11,903 nucleotides of DNA from JAEUPI01 sp035764445 (GTDB lineage Bacteria; Pseudomonadota; Gammaproteobacteria; Burkholderiales; Burkholderiaceae_C). The notes beneath the pieces were generated by a model, which saw nothing but the letters and a program-made list of their open reading frames with translations, did not search any database and was not told the DNA's origin. This document shows positions 5,428 to 11,903 of the stretch, one piece after another; positions within the stretch are counted from its first letter, which is position 1; every line of letters begins with the position of its first letter. The stretch is from NCBI GenBank assembly GCA_035764445.1, contig DASTZF010000054.1, positions 1 to 11,903 of the forward strand, given 5' to 3'. The translations under genes were made by a program, and so were the position numbers.

Positions 5428-7637
5428 CTGCGGGGGTTGCGCGCGCGCGCACCTCTGCCGCCGACGCCCTTCTTGCCGCTTGTGCGCGGCCGCGTCTTGG
5501 CGGCCCGCGCCAGGCTCTTTTTTGCCGCACGGTCGCGCGCACGCACGGCGGCCAATTCGGCCTGCGGGGAGCGGGCATCGGTCTTGCGGCCGCGTGCCAG
5601 CAGACGCTCGCCGTCGCTCTCGCGCACCATGCGAAAGTCGATGCGGCGGCTGTCGAGGTCAACGCGGCTGACCTGCACACGCACGCGGGTGCCCGCCGCG
5701 TAGCGCACGCCACTGCGCTCGCCGTGCAGCTCCTGGCGCAGCTCGTCGTAGCGGTAGTAGCCGCCACCGATCTCCGTGATGTGCAGCAGGCCTTCGACGT
5801 AAAGGTCGTCGAGCGTGACGAAGAGGCCGAACGGCACGACGGCGCTGACCGTGCCGTTGAACTCCTCGCCGAGGCGCTCGCGCATGTAGCGGCACTTCAG
5901 CCACGCCTCGACGTCGCGCGACGCTTCATCGGCGCGGCGTTCGTTGGCGCTGCAATGCGCGCCCGCCGCGTTCCACTGCTCGAGCTCCTGCGCCGACGCC
6001 GACCGCTTGGGCGTGGTCTTGCCATCCGCCTTGGCAGCCTTCGTGGGCTTGGGCACGTCTTCGAGCGCTCCGGTGGCCAGGTGGTAGCGCTTGCCGGTGA
6101 GCAGCGCCTTGATCACCCGGTGGATCAGCAGGTCCGGATAGCGCCGGATCGGGCTCGTGAAGTGGGTGTAGGCGTCGTAGGCGAGCCCGAAGTGACCGCT
6201 GTTGGACGCCGTGTAGTGCGCCTGCTGCATCGAGCGCAGCAGCATCGCATGGATCTGCGTCGCGTCGGGCCGGTCGCGTGTGGCCAGCGCGATCGCCTGC
6301 AGCTCCCCGGGCGTCGGGTCGTCGGACAGTGAGAAGCCCAGGCCCATCGCCTTCAGGTAATTCTGCAGCGTGATGCGCTTCTCGGTGGTGGGACCTTCGT
6401 GCACGCGATACAGCGCCGGATGCGCGTGCTCGGCGATGAACTCCGCGGCGCACACGTTGGCCGCCAGCATCGCCTCTTCGATCAGGCGGTGCGCCTCGTT
6501 GCGCTTGCGCGGCTCGATGCGCTCGATGCGGCCGTTCTCGTCGGCGACGATCTGCGTCTCGGTGGTTTCGAAGTCGACCGCGCCGCGGTTGCCGCGGTGC
6601 TTGAGCAGCGCGCGGTACACCTCGTGCAGGTGGATCAAGTGCGGCACCAGATCGCTGCGCCGCTGCGCCTCGGGGCCGCGCGTGTTGGCGAGGATCGCCG
6701 CCACCTCGGTGTAGGTCAGCCGCGCCTGTGAGCAGATCACCGCAGGGTAGAACTGGTACGCGGTGACGGCACCATCGCCGTCGACCAGCATGTCGCAGGT
6801 CATCGCCAGCCGATCCTGCTGCGGGTTCAGCGAACACAGCCCGTTGGACAGCTTCTCGGGCAGCATCGGGATCACGCGGCGCGGAAAGTAGACCGAGGTC
6901 GCGCGCTCGTAGGCGTCGTCGTCGATCGGCTCGCCGGGCTTGACGTAGTGGCTGACGTCGGCGATCGCTACCACCAGGCGCCAGCCCGCAGCGGCGTTCT
7001 TGCCGCGACCCAGCGTGATCGGCTCGCAGTACACGGCGTCGTCGAAATCGCGTGCGTCCTCGCCGTCGATCGTCACCAGAGGCACGTCGGTGAGGTCGAT
7101 GCGGTGACGGCGATCGATCGGCCGCACATGGTCGGGCAGTGCCGCCGCCTGCGCCAGCGACTCGGCCGCGAAGCGGTGCGGTACCTCGTACTTGCGCACC
7201 GCGATCTCGATCTCCATCCCAGGGTCATCGATTTCGCCGAGCACCTCGACCACACGACCCACCGGCTGCGAAAACATCGACGGCGGCTCGGTCAACTCGA
7301 CGGCCACCACTTGGCCGACGGTGGCCGCTGCGGTGGCGTTTTTCGGGATCAGGATGTCCTGGCCGTAGCGCCGGTCTTCGGGCGCCACCAGCCACATGCC
7401 GTTCTCGTGCAGCAGGCGGCCGATGATCGATGTCTTGCGCCGCTCGATGATCTCGAGTACGCGACCTTCGGGCCGGCCCTTGCGGTCGTAGCGCACGATG
7501 CGCACGCGCACGCGGTCGCGGTGCAGCACCGAATGCATCTCTTGCTGCGATAGGTAGATGTCGGCCTCGCCGTCGTCGCGCTGCACAAAACCGTGCCCGT
7601 CGCGGTGGCCGATGACGGCGCCGCAAACCTCGCTCAT
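5424..7637 (-). CDS. rnr: Ribonuclease R (3'-5' exoribonuclease), form without N-terminal HTH domain
   Basis: This 737-residue protein degrades structured RNA from the 3' end in the cytoplasm and takes part in rRNA, tRNA and mRNA quality control. Domains in order: first cold-shock/OB domain from residue 6 (GAVIGHRDGHGFVQRDDGE), a second OB region to about 165, the RNB catalytic domain from about 180 to 510 with DGEDARDFDD (191-200, the metal-binding aspartates), the signature HFTSPIRRYPDLLIHR (492-507), an S1 domain (about 590-672), and a Lys/Arg-rich tail (about 675-737). A charged, low-complexity insert of about 40 residues lies at 518-557. The winged-helix domain that precedes the first OB domain in E. 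coli RNase R is absent, and the upstream DNA is the tRNA-Leu gene, so it cannot be encoded there. The ATG at 7637 has no Shine-Dalgarno; the frame stays open upstream (see the AUC-start finding). It converges on nnr and is divergent from tRNA-Leu. Confidence 0.95.
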   Translation of the reverse strand: MSEVCGAVIGHRDGHGFVQRDDGEADIYLSQQEMHSVLHRDRVRVRIVRYDRKGRPEGRVLEIIERRKTSIIGRLLHENGMWLVAPEDRRYGQDILIPKNATAAATVGQVVAVELTEPPSMFSQPVGRVVEVLGEIDDPGMEIEIAVRKYEVPHRFAAESLAQAAALPDHVRPIDRRHRIDLTDVPLVTIDGEDARDFDDAVYCEPITLGRGKNAAAGWRLVVAIADVSHYVKPGEPIDDDAYERATSVYFPRRVIPMLPEKLSNGLCSLNPQQDRLAMTCDMLVDGDGAVTAYQFYPAVICSQARLTYTEVAAILANTRGPEAQRRSDLVPHLIHLHEVYRALLKHRGNRGAVDFETTETQIVADENGRIERIEPRKRNEAHRLIEEAMLAANVCAAEFIAEHAHPALYRVHEGPTTEKRITLQNYLKAMGLGFSLSDDPTPGELQAIALATRDRPDATQIHAMLLRSMQQAHYTASNSGHFGLAYDAYTHFTSPIRRYPDLLIHRVIKALLTGKRYHLATGALEDVPKPTKAAKADGKTTPKRSASAQELEQWNAAGAHCSANERRADEASRDVEAWLKCRYMRERLGEEFNGTVSAVVPFGLFVTLDDLYVEGLLHITEIGGGYYRYDELRQELHGERSGVRYAAGTRVRVQVSRVDLDSRRIDFRMVRESDGERLLARGRKTDARSPQAELAAVRARDRAAKKSLARAAKTRPRTSGKKGVGGRGARARNPRS
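5496..5523 (+). terminator. Intrinsic terminator-like hairpin for nnr, inside the rnr 3' end
   Basis: On the + strand CTTGGCG (5496-5502) pairs with CGCCAGG (5508-5514), seven pairs including one U-G, around a GCCCG loop. After three bases follow six T (5518-5523). It lies 77 bases past the nnr stop. On the rnr strand the same bases encode AAKKSLARAAK, using an AAA lysine codon in otherwise very GC-rich sequence. The gap between stem and T-run is slightly long, so strength is uncertain. Confidence 0.55.
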
Positions 7638-7682
7638 CAGTGCACCGGCCAGCGGCGTGGCAGCGGTGTCGTTCAGGGTCTT

Positions 7683-7697
7683 GATGCTAGAATCCTT
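7683..7697 (-). promoter_or_regulatory. Possible alternative rnr start: AAGGA then AUC codon in frame
   Basis: The leftward strand reads AAGGA (7693-7697), seven bases, then ATC (7685-7683). That ATC is in frame with rnr and would add 16 residues (IKTLNDTAATPLAGAL) before the ATG at 7637. The added codons have the GC-ending bias of the gene. AUC is a very rare initiator, and the AAGGA bases also overlap the end of the tRNA-Leu promoter on the other strand, so this may be coincidence. Confidence 0.25.
7685..7693 (+). promoter_or_regulatory. Extended -10 promoter of tRNA-Leu
   Basis: TGCTAGAAT gives an extended -10 (TG, one base, then TAGAAT, five of six consensus bases), ending 20 bases before the mature tRNA 5' end at 7714. 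The best -35 candidate, GTGTCG at 7666-7671 with a 16-base spacer, is weak; the TG extension may compensate. Transcription would begin near 7700, leaving a short 5' leader for RNase P. Confidence 0.6.
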
Positions 7698-7713
7698 CGC
7701 TTTCTGAAACTGG

Positions 7714-7798
<85 letters not shown>

Positions 7799-7816
7799 AT
7801 GTACGGATGGATAAGC

Positions 7817-7848
7817 GGGTTCGCTGATCGCGAACCCTTTTCTTTTTT
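7817..7848 (+). terminator. Rho-independent terminator of tRNA-Leu
   Basis: GGGTTCGC (7817-7824) pairs perfectly with GCGAACCC (7830-7837) around loop TGATC, followed by TTTTCTTTTTT (7838-7848). It starts 18 bases past the tRNA 3' end. It also lies just past the stop of the convergent phosphoribosyltransferase gene, but in that direction no T-run follows, so it works for rightward transcription only. Confidence 0.93.
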
Positions 7849-7864
7849 CCCCGCACGGCGGCCT

Positions 7865-8386
7865 TCAGACAGCAAACTTCCTCGCCAAGCCTTCCGGCCG
7901 CAGGCCGTCGTATTCCTCGAACGGCTGATGAATCCACGGGCTGGTGGGCAGCAGTTCGACATAGTAGTCGGGCGTGTAGCTCGACACGCCCTTGACCCAG
8001 ATCACCGCCGAGCGCAGCTCGCTGATCGACGGTATGCCGCGCAGGCGGTCGACCACCGCGCGCAGCGTGATGCCGGAGTCGGCGAGATCGTCGACCAGCA
8101 GCACGCGCCCGGCCAGCTCGCCCTTGGGCATCGTGATGTATTTGGCCATGTCGAGCCGCCCCTGGATCGTCCCGGCCTCGGCGCGGTACGAGCTCGTCGA
8201 CATGATCGCCAGCGGCAGGTCGAACACGCGCGACAGCACGTCGCCGGGCCGCATGCCGCCGCGTGCCAGACACAGGATCTGATCGAACTGCCACTTCGAC
8301 GCCGCCACCTTCAACGCCAGGCGCTCGATCAGCAAGTGGAACTCGTCCCACGACACGTACAGGTGTTTGCCGTCGTCGGTCAGCAT
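7865..8386 (-). CDS. Purine-type phosphoribosyltransferase (Hpt/Gpt-like, COG2236 group)
   Basis: A 173-residue cytoplasmic type I phosphoribosyltransferase. The PRPP-binding signature VLLVDDLADSGIT is at 95-107. Before it comes ILCLARGGMRPGDVLSR (37-53), with the RGG PPi-binding loop, then the flexible-loop region STSSYRAEAG. The C-terminal YYVELLPTSPWIHQPFEEYD supplies the aromatic base-binding segment seen in Gpt-like enzymes. Family knowledge: such enzymes convert a free purine base (hypoxanthine, guanine or xanthine) plus PRPP to the nucleotide; which base is used here is not decidable. The ATG at 8386 is chosen: it starts 22 bases after the purA stop, with a GAGGAG site 11 bases upstream, and gives the usual MLTDDGKHLYVSW beginning. 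A TTG at 8437 would overlap purA and add 17 unlikely residues. It is the last gene of the leftward cluster. Making IMP or XMP/GMP next to purA, which consumes IMP, makes metabolic sense. Confidence 0.88.
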   Translation of the reverse strand: MLTDDGKHLYVSWDEFHLLIERLALKVAASKWQFDQILCLARGGMRPGDVLSRVFDLPLAIMSTSSYRAEAGTIQGRLDMAKYITMPKGELAGRVLLVDDLADSGITLRAVVDRLRGIPSISELRSAVIWVKGVSSYTPDYYVELLPTSPWIHQPFEEYDGLRPEGLARKFAV

Positions 8387-8408
8387 GGCTCGGAGGTCTC
8401 CTCGGTGA

Positions 8409-9749
8409 TCAGCTCCGGAACGGATGCCGCAGCACAATCGTGTGCTCGCGGTCGGGGCCGGTCGACACCATGTCGATCGGCGCCTCGATCAGCGCACGCA
8501 TGCGCTCCAGATAGGCACGCGCATTCGGCGGCAGCTGTTCCCAGCGGGTGAGCCCGGCGGTCGTCTCGCTCCACCCGGGCAGCGTCTCGTAGATCGGCTG
8601 GCACGCCGCGATCTCGTCGGCGTCCAGCGGCAGGATGTCGAGCCGCCGCGCGCCGTACGAGTAGCCGACGCAGATGCTGACCTCGGGCAGGCCGTCGAGC
8701 ACGTCGAGCTTGGTGACGCACAGCCCCGACACGCCGTTGATCAGCATCGCGCGGCGCAGCGCCGCGGTGTCGAGCCAGCCGCAGCGGCGCGCGCGACCGG
8801 TGACGACGCCGCGCTCCTGGCCAACGGTGGACAGGTGATGGCCGACGCTGCCCGGCTGATCGATCGGCAACTCGGTCGGGAACGGGCCGCCGCCGACGCG
8901 CGTGGTGTAGGCCTTGGTGATACCGAGCACGTGGTGCAGCATCTGCGGCCCGACACCGGAACCCGCCGCCGCGTTGCCGGCCACGCAGTTGCTCGAGGTC
9001 ACGAAAGGATAGGTTCCGTGGTCGACGTCGAGCAAGGTGCCCTGCGCGCCCTCGAACAACACGTTGTGGCCTGCGCGATGGACCTGCGCGATGCGGCTGC
9101 CGACGTCGCCCATCAAGGGCACCAGCTGCTCGGCCGCCTGCAAGCCGGCCTCGAGCATCGGCGCCCATTCCAGGGGCTTGGCGTGCAGCATCCCGGTCAG
9201 CGACTCGTTGTGCAGCGCCACCAGCTCGCGCAGCTTGCGCTCGAAGCGCTGCGGGTGCTTCAGGTCCTGCATGCGCAGCGCGCGGCGCGCCACCTTGTCT
9301 TCGTACGCAGGGCCGATGCCCTTGCCGGTGGTGCCGATCTTGCCGCTGCCGCTGACCTCGCGCTGCGCCTCGCGCGCGGCGTCGACCGCCACGTGGAACG
9401 GCAGGATCAGCGGGCACGACTCGCTGACCAGCAGCCGCGAGCGCACGTCGAGGCCGATCCCTTCAAGACGCGCGATCTCGCTCAGCAGGTGCGCCGGGTC
9501 GACCACCACGCCGTTGCCGATCAGGCACGCGACCCCCTCGCGCATCACGCCCGACGGAATCAGCTGCAGCGCGGTCTTGACGCCCTTGATCACCAGTGTG
9601 TGGCCGGCGTTGTGGCCGCCCTGGAAGCGGACCACCGCCTGCGCATGGTCGGTCAGCCAGTCGACGACCTTGCCCTTGCCCTCGTCACCCCACTGGGTGC
9701 CGACCACCACCACGTTGCGGCCGCGCGCGATCGAAGCGTCTTGAGTCAT
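8409..9749 (-). CDS. purA: Adenylosuccinate synthetase
   Basis: A 446-residue cytoplasmic enzyme joining IMP and aspartate with GTP hydrolysis to give adenylosuccinate, the first committed step to AMP. Full-length family motifs are seen: GTQWGDEGKGKVVD (17-30, phosphate loop with catalytic Asp), RFQGGHNAGHT (41-51), IGTTGKGIGPAYEDK (138-152), EGAQGTLLDVDHGTYPFVTSSN (233-254), RVGGGPFPTE (284-293), GRARRCGWLD (318-327), TKLDVLD (346-352) and a C-terminal STGPDREHTI (429-438) that binds the guanine base. The ATG at 9749 is preferred; an in-frame TTG two codons upstream (9755) adds nothing. No strong Shine-Dalgarno is visible, so translation may be coupled to hisZ, which ends 34 bases upstream. 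hisZ-purA adjacency is usual in betaproteobacteria, and AICAR from histidine synthesis feeds into purine synthesis, which links the two. Confidence 0.98.
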   Translation of the reverse strand: MTQDASIARGRNVVVVGTQWGDEGKGKVVDWLTDHAQAVVRFQGGHNAGHTLVIKGVKTALQLIPSGVMREGVACLIGNGVVVDPAHLLSEIARLEGIGLDVRSRLLVSESCPLILPFHVAVDAAREAQREVSGSGKIGTTGKGIGPAYEDKVARRALRMQDLKHPQRFERKLRELVALHNESLTGMLHAKPLEWAPMLEAGLQAAEQLVPLMGDVGSRIAQVHRAGHNVLFEGAQGTLLDVDHGTYPFVTSSNCVAGNAAAGSGVGPQMLHHVLGITKAYTTRVGGGPFPTELPIDQPGSVGHHLSTVGQERGVVTGRARRCGWLDTAALRRAMLINGVSGLCVTKLDVLDGLPEVSICVGYSYGARRLDILPLDADEIAACQPIYETLPGWSETTAGLTRWEQLPPNARAYLERMRALIEAPIDMVSTGPDREHTIVLRHPFRS

Positions 9750-9783
9750 CTGCAAACTGATACTGGGTCGTCGAGGGCCGTGC

Positions 9784-10947
9784 TCACAGTGAGCGCAGCA
9801 CCCATTGGCCGCTGACGGCGGCCAGCTCCCGGTCGCAGTCGAATTCCTGCGCCTCGTGTTCGTGGCCGGGCAGGATGCACAGCACCGTCTCGCCCTGCTC
9901 GCGCAGACGGCGCACGGCCGTGCGCAGCGCGGCGTCCTGCCCCCACGGCGCGCGGACCGCGCGGCGCGGCGCTCGTGCGCCGCCGTGCGACGACAGCGCC
10001 TTCAGGTCGAGGCTGAAGCCCACTGCTGGCCGGTTGCGGCCAAACACCGCGCCGACCTCGTCGTAGCGGCCACCGCGCACCACCGCCTCGCCGATGTCGG
10101 ACGCGTAGACGGCGAAGCGCGCACCGCTGTAGTACGCATAGCCACTCAGGTCGGCCAGGTCGAAGCCGATGCGTACCTGCGGATGCGTGTGTCGCACGTG
10201 CTGCGCCAGCCAACCGAGGTCGTCCAGCGCGCGCCGCACCAGCTCGTTGCGGGGCAACACCTGGCGCGCGCGCTCGAGCACCGACTCATCGCCGTACAGG
10301 CTCAGCAGGTCGGTCAGTGCCTGGCGCGCGGTGGCCGGAAATGCCTGCGTCAGGCTGCCCAGCGACGCGCTGTCCTTGGCCGCCAACGCAGCCACCACGT
10401 CCTGCAACCGTTCGCCATCGGCCGCCACGCCGGCCAGCACGCCGCGCACGATGCGTGCGTCGGCGAGGTCGAGCGTCAGCCCTTGCAGGCCAGCCGCATG
10501 CAGCCCGTCGAGCGCGAGCTCCTGCACCTCGAGGTCGGCCTCGAGGCCCGCGTGACCGTAGATCTCGGCGCCGAGCTGCAACGGCTCGCGCGTGGCGTGC
10601 GGCGCGCCGGGCCGCGTGTGCAGGACCGGTCCGCAGTAGCACAGGCGCGAGACACCGTCGCGGTTCAGCAGGTGGGCGTCGATGCGCGCGACCTGCGGCG
10701 TGGTGTCCGCGCGCAGCCCCAGCGTGCGGCCGCTCAGCTGGTCGATCAGCTTGAAGGTCTGCAGGTTCAGCTCGCCTCCGGTGCCCGACAGCAGCGACTC
10801 GAGGTACTCCAGCAGCGGCGGCATCACCAGCTCGAAACCGTAGCTGCGCGCCAGGTCGAGCAGCGTGCGCCGCAACTCCTCGATGCGCCGCGCCTGCGCG
10901 GGCAGCACATCGGCAATGTGCTCGGGCAACAGCCAAGCAGAGGACAT
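9784..10947 (-). CDS. hisZ: ATP phosphoribosyltransferase regulatory subunit HisZ
   Basis: A 387-residue paralogue of the histidyl-tRNA synthetase catalytic core. Family knowledge: it has no aminoacylation role; it pairs with the short form of HisG to make the ATP phosphoribosyltransferase that opens histidine synthesis and confers histidine feedback control. Seen: WLLPEHIADVLPAQARRIEELRR at the N-terminus, the class II motif region RADTTPQVARI (79-89), REPLQLGAEIYG (120-131), GFDLADLSGYAYYSGARFAVY (261-281) and RGGRYDEVGAVFGRNRPAVGFSLDL (291-315). The HisS anticodon-binding domain is absent and the length fits HisZ. The start is set at ATG 10947, giving MSSAWLLPEHIADVLP; an upstream ATG at 10974 would add nine residues but overlaps a likely -10 box and has no ribosome site. 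It lies 72 bases after the DUF2065 gene and 34 before purA. It implies a short-form hisG elsewhere in the genome. Confidence 0.96.
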   Translation of the reverse strand: MSSAWLLPEHIADVLPAQARRIEELRRTLLDLARSYGFELVMPPLLEYLESLLSGTGGELNLQTFKLIDQLSGRTLGLRADTTPQVARIDAHLLNRDGVSRLCYCGPVLHTRPGAPHATREPLQLGAEIYGHAGLEADLEVQELALDGLHAAGLQGLTLDLADARIVRGVLAGVAADGERLQDVVAALAAKDSASLGSLTQAFPATARQALTDLLSLYGDESVLERARQVLPRNELVRRALDDLGWLAQHVRHTHPQVRIGFDLADLSGYAYYSGARFAVYASDIGEAVVRGGRYDEVGAVFGRNRPAVGFSLDLKALSSHGGARAPRRAVRAPWGQDAALRTAVRRLREQGETVLCILPGHEHEAQEFDCDRELAAVSGQWVLRSL

Positions 10948-10972
10948 GAACGGCGCGCCGGTTAAAAACGGC

Positions 10973-10978
10973 ATTGTA
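10973..10978 (-). promoter_or_regulatory. Possible -10 box of an internal hisZ promoter
   Basis: The leftward strand reads TACAAT, five of six bases of the -10 consensus, in the 72-base gap before hisZ. It would place the transcript start near 10966, about 20 bases before ATG 10947. No good -35 is seen at 16-18 bases upstream. If real, hisZ-purA-phosphoribosyltransferase can be expressed apart from the hfl genes. Confidence 0.35.
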
Positions 10979-11019
10979 CGGGTGGCCCTGCGCGCGCTCC
11001 GCAGCGGCCGGGCTCGCGA

Positions 11020-11208
11020 TCAGCGCCAGAACAGCAGCAGCAACAGCAGCCCGATCAGCATGCTCGACAGGCCGAGAAAGCGGATTTGGCCGTCGCTCAG
11101 GCGCAGCGCCTTGGTGAACACCTCGCGCCAGGTCGTCGGGCTGAGAAACGGCAACAGGCCCTCGAACACCAGCATCAGCGCCACGGCGCCGATCAAGAGT
11201 TCGCCCAT
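11020..11208 (-). CDS. DUF2065 small inner-membrane protein (YjeT-like)
   Basis: A 62-residue protein with two predicted membrane helices (about 3-22 and 43-60) joined by a short polar loop. The sequence MGELLIGAVALMLVFEGLLPFLSPTTWREVF, then a RLSDGQIRFLGLSSMLIGLLLL segment, matches the DUF2065/YjeT family; E. coli yjeT likewise lies just downstream of hflC. The family has no established biochemical function; the repeated position beside hflKC suggests an accessory of that membrane complex or of FtsH, which is an inference. The ATG at 11208 lies 9 bases after the hflC stop, pointing to translational coupling; no strong ribosome site is seen. Confidence 0.9.
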   Translation of the reverse strand: MGELLIGAVALMLVFEGLLPFLSPTTWREVFTKALRLSDGQIRFLGLSSMLIGLLLLLLFWR

Positions 11209-11217
11209 GGCGCAGCT

Positions 11218-11903
11218 TCAGCGGCGCGGCGCCGCCGGCGCCGGTGTGGTCAGTGGCGCGCCGCGCATCGCCTTGAAGAACTCGCTCGACGGATCGACCA
11301 CCATCACGTCGCTGCGGTTGCGAAAGCTCGCGCGATAGGCCTCGAGGCTGCGATAGAACTGCGCGAACTGCGGGTCGCGGCCGAAAGCGTCCGCATACAG
11401 AGCGGAGGCCTTCGCATCGCCCTCGCCCTTGAGCTTCTGCGCGTCTCGGTACGCCTCGGCGATGATCACTTCGCGCTGCCGGTCGGCGTCGGCGCGGATG
11501 CGCTCGCCCTCGGCGGCGCCCTGCGACCGCAACTCGTTGGCGACCTGCTGGCGCTCGGATTGCATGCGCCGGTACACCGCGTCGGTGATGTCGGCCACGA
11601 AGTCGACCCGCTTGATGCGGATGTCGACCAGCTCGATACCGAACGCCTTGGCCTCGTCGAGCAGCCGGCTGCGCACGTCCTGCATCACCTTGTCGCGCTC
11701 GTCGGACAGCACGCCGCGCACGGTGCGCTTGGTGACCTCCTCGTTGAACGCCGCCTGCACCACCTGGCTCAGCCGGCTCTCGAGGTTGCGGAAGTCGGTA
11801 CCGTTGTTGCGGATGAACTGGCGCGGCTCGGCGATGCGCCACTTGGCGAGCCAGTCGATCACCAGGCTCTTCTTCTCGGCGGTGAAGATCGCGCGCGTCT
11901 CGG
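11218..11903 (-). CDS. hflC: HflC, modulator of the FtsH protease (N-terminus outside window)
   Basis: The last 227 residues are present; the gene runs off the right edge, so the membrane anchor and first part of the SPFH domain are missing. Family knowledge: HflC and HflK form a large membrane-anchored periplasmic-side cage around FtsH and limit its proteolysis of membrane proteins. Seen: the SPFH/band 7 core starting TAEKKSLVIDWLAKWRI, then LESRLSQVVQAAFNEEV, LLDEAKAFGIELVDIRIKRVDF, the long charged helix QQVANELRSQGAAEGERIRADADRQREVIIAEAYRDAQKLKGEGDAKA, and the C-terminal FYRSLEAYRASFRNRSDVMVVDPSSEFFKAMRG typical of HflC. The protein ends in a Pro/Ala/Arg tail of about 15 residues. hflK is expected just upstream, outside the window. 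The downstream DUF2065 gene starts nine bases on. Confidence 0.96.
   Translation of the reverse strand, partial: ETRAIFTAEKKSLVIDWLAKWRIAEPRQFIRNNGTDFRNLESRLSQVVQAAFNEEVTKRTVRGVLSDERDKVMQDVRSRLLDEAKAFGIELVDIRIKRVDFVADITDAVYRRMQSERQQVANELRSQGAAEGERIRADADRQREVIIAEAYRDAQKLKGEGDAKASALYADAFGRDPQFAQFYRSLEAYRASFRNRSDVMVVDPSSEFFKAMRGAPLTTPAPAAPRR

Noticed and set aside
5438..5452. Alternating purine-pyrimidine run (TGCGCGCGCGCGCAC) as Z-DNA or a repeat element
   Set aside because: It is explained by Ala/Arg codons in the rnr tail; nothing else supports a function.
8387..8437. TTG at 8437 as phosphoribosyltransferase start
   Set aside because: It lies inside purA; the ATG at 8386 follows the purA stop, has a ribosome site and matches the usual N-terminus.

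Overview
The window is ordinary chromosome from a high-GC betaproteobacterium, most likely Burkholderiales of the Rubrivivax/Leptothrix/Methylibium kind. This rests on the strong G/C third-position bias, the gene order hflC - DUF2065 - hisZ - purA - phosphoribosyltransferase, and the style of the TAXI-TRAP and RNase R proteins. It is an inference from recognised families; no database was searched. Genes are packed almost end to end, and no stretch over 300 bases lacks a gene.

Left part (1-3814): the C-terminal end of a DadA-type FAD-dependent D-amino acid dehydrogenase runs rightward off the left edge. Converging on it is a leftward two-gene TRAP transporter operon of the TAXI type: a periplasmic receptor (start 3814) followed by one fused 4TM/12TM permease (start 2770). 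A hairpin lies in the 96-base gap between the two.

Middle (3815-7637): a short divergent region separates the receptor gene from nnr, the bifunctional NAD(P)HX epimerase/dehydratase. nnr converges tail to tail with rnr (RNase R), with four bases between their stop codons. A terminator-like hairpin with a T6 tract for nnr lies inside the rnr 3' end. rnr begins directly at its first cold-shock domain, with no room for the usual N-terminal helix-turn-helix.

Right part (7638-11903): tRNA-Leu(CAG) is transcribed rightward from an extended -10 promoter and ends in a clear intrinsic terminator. Converging on it is a leftward cluster read from the right edge: hflC (partial), a 62-residue DUF2065 membrane protein, hisZ, purA and a purine-type phosphoribosyltransferase. 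The first two belong to membrane protease (FtsH) control. The last three serve histidine and purine nucleotide metabolism, both of which draw on PRPP and adenine nucleotides.

No mobile element, CRISPR array, phage gene, toxin-antitoxin or defence module was found, and no new multi-gene system. The points worth a second look are small: the rnr start, the terminator hidden in rnr, palindromes at the nnr start and stop, and the intra-operon hairpin of the TRAP operon.
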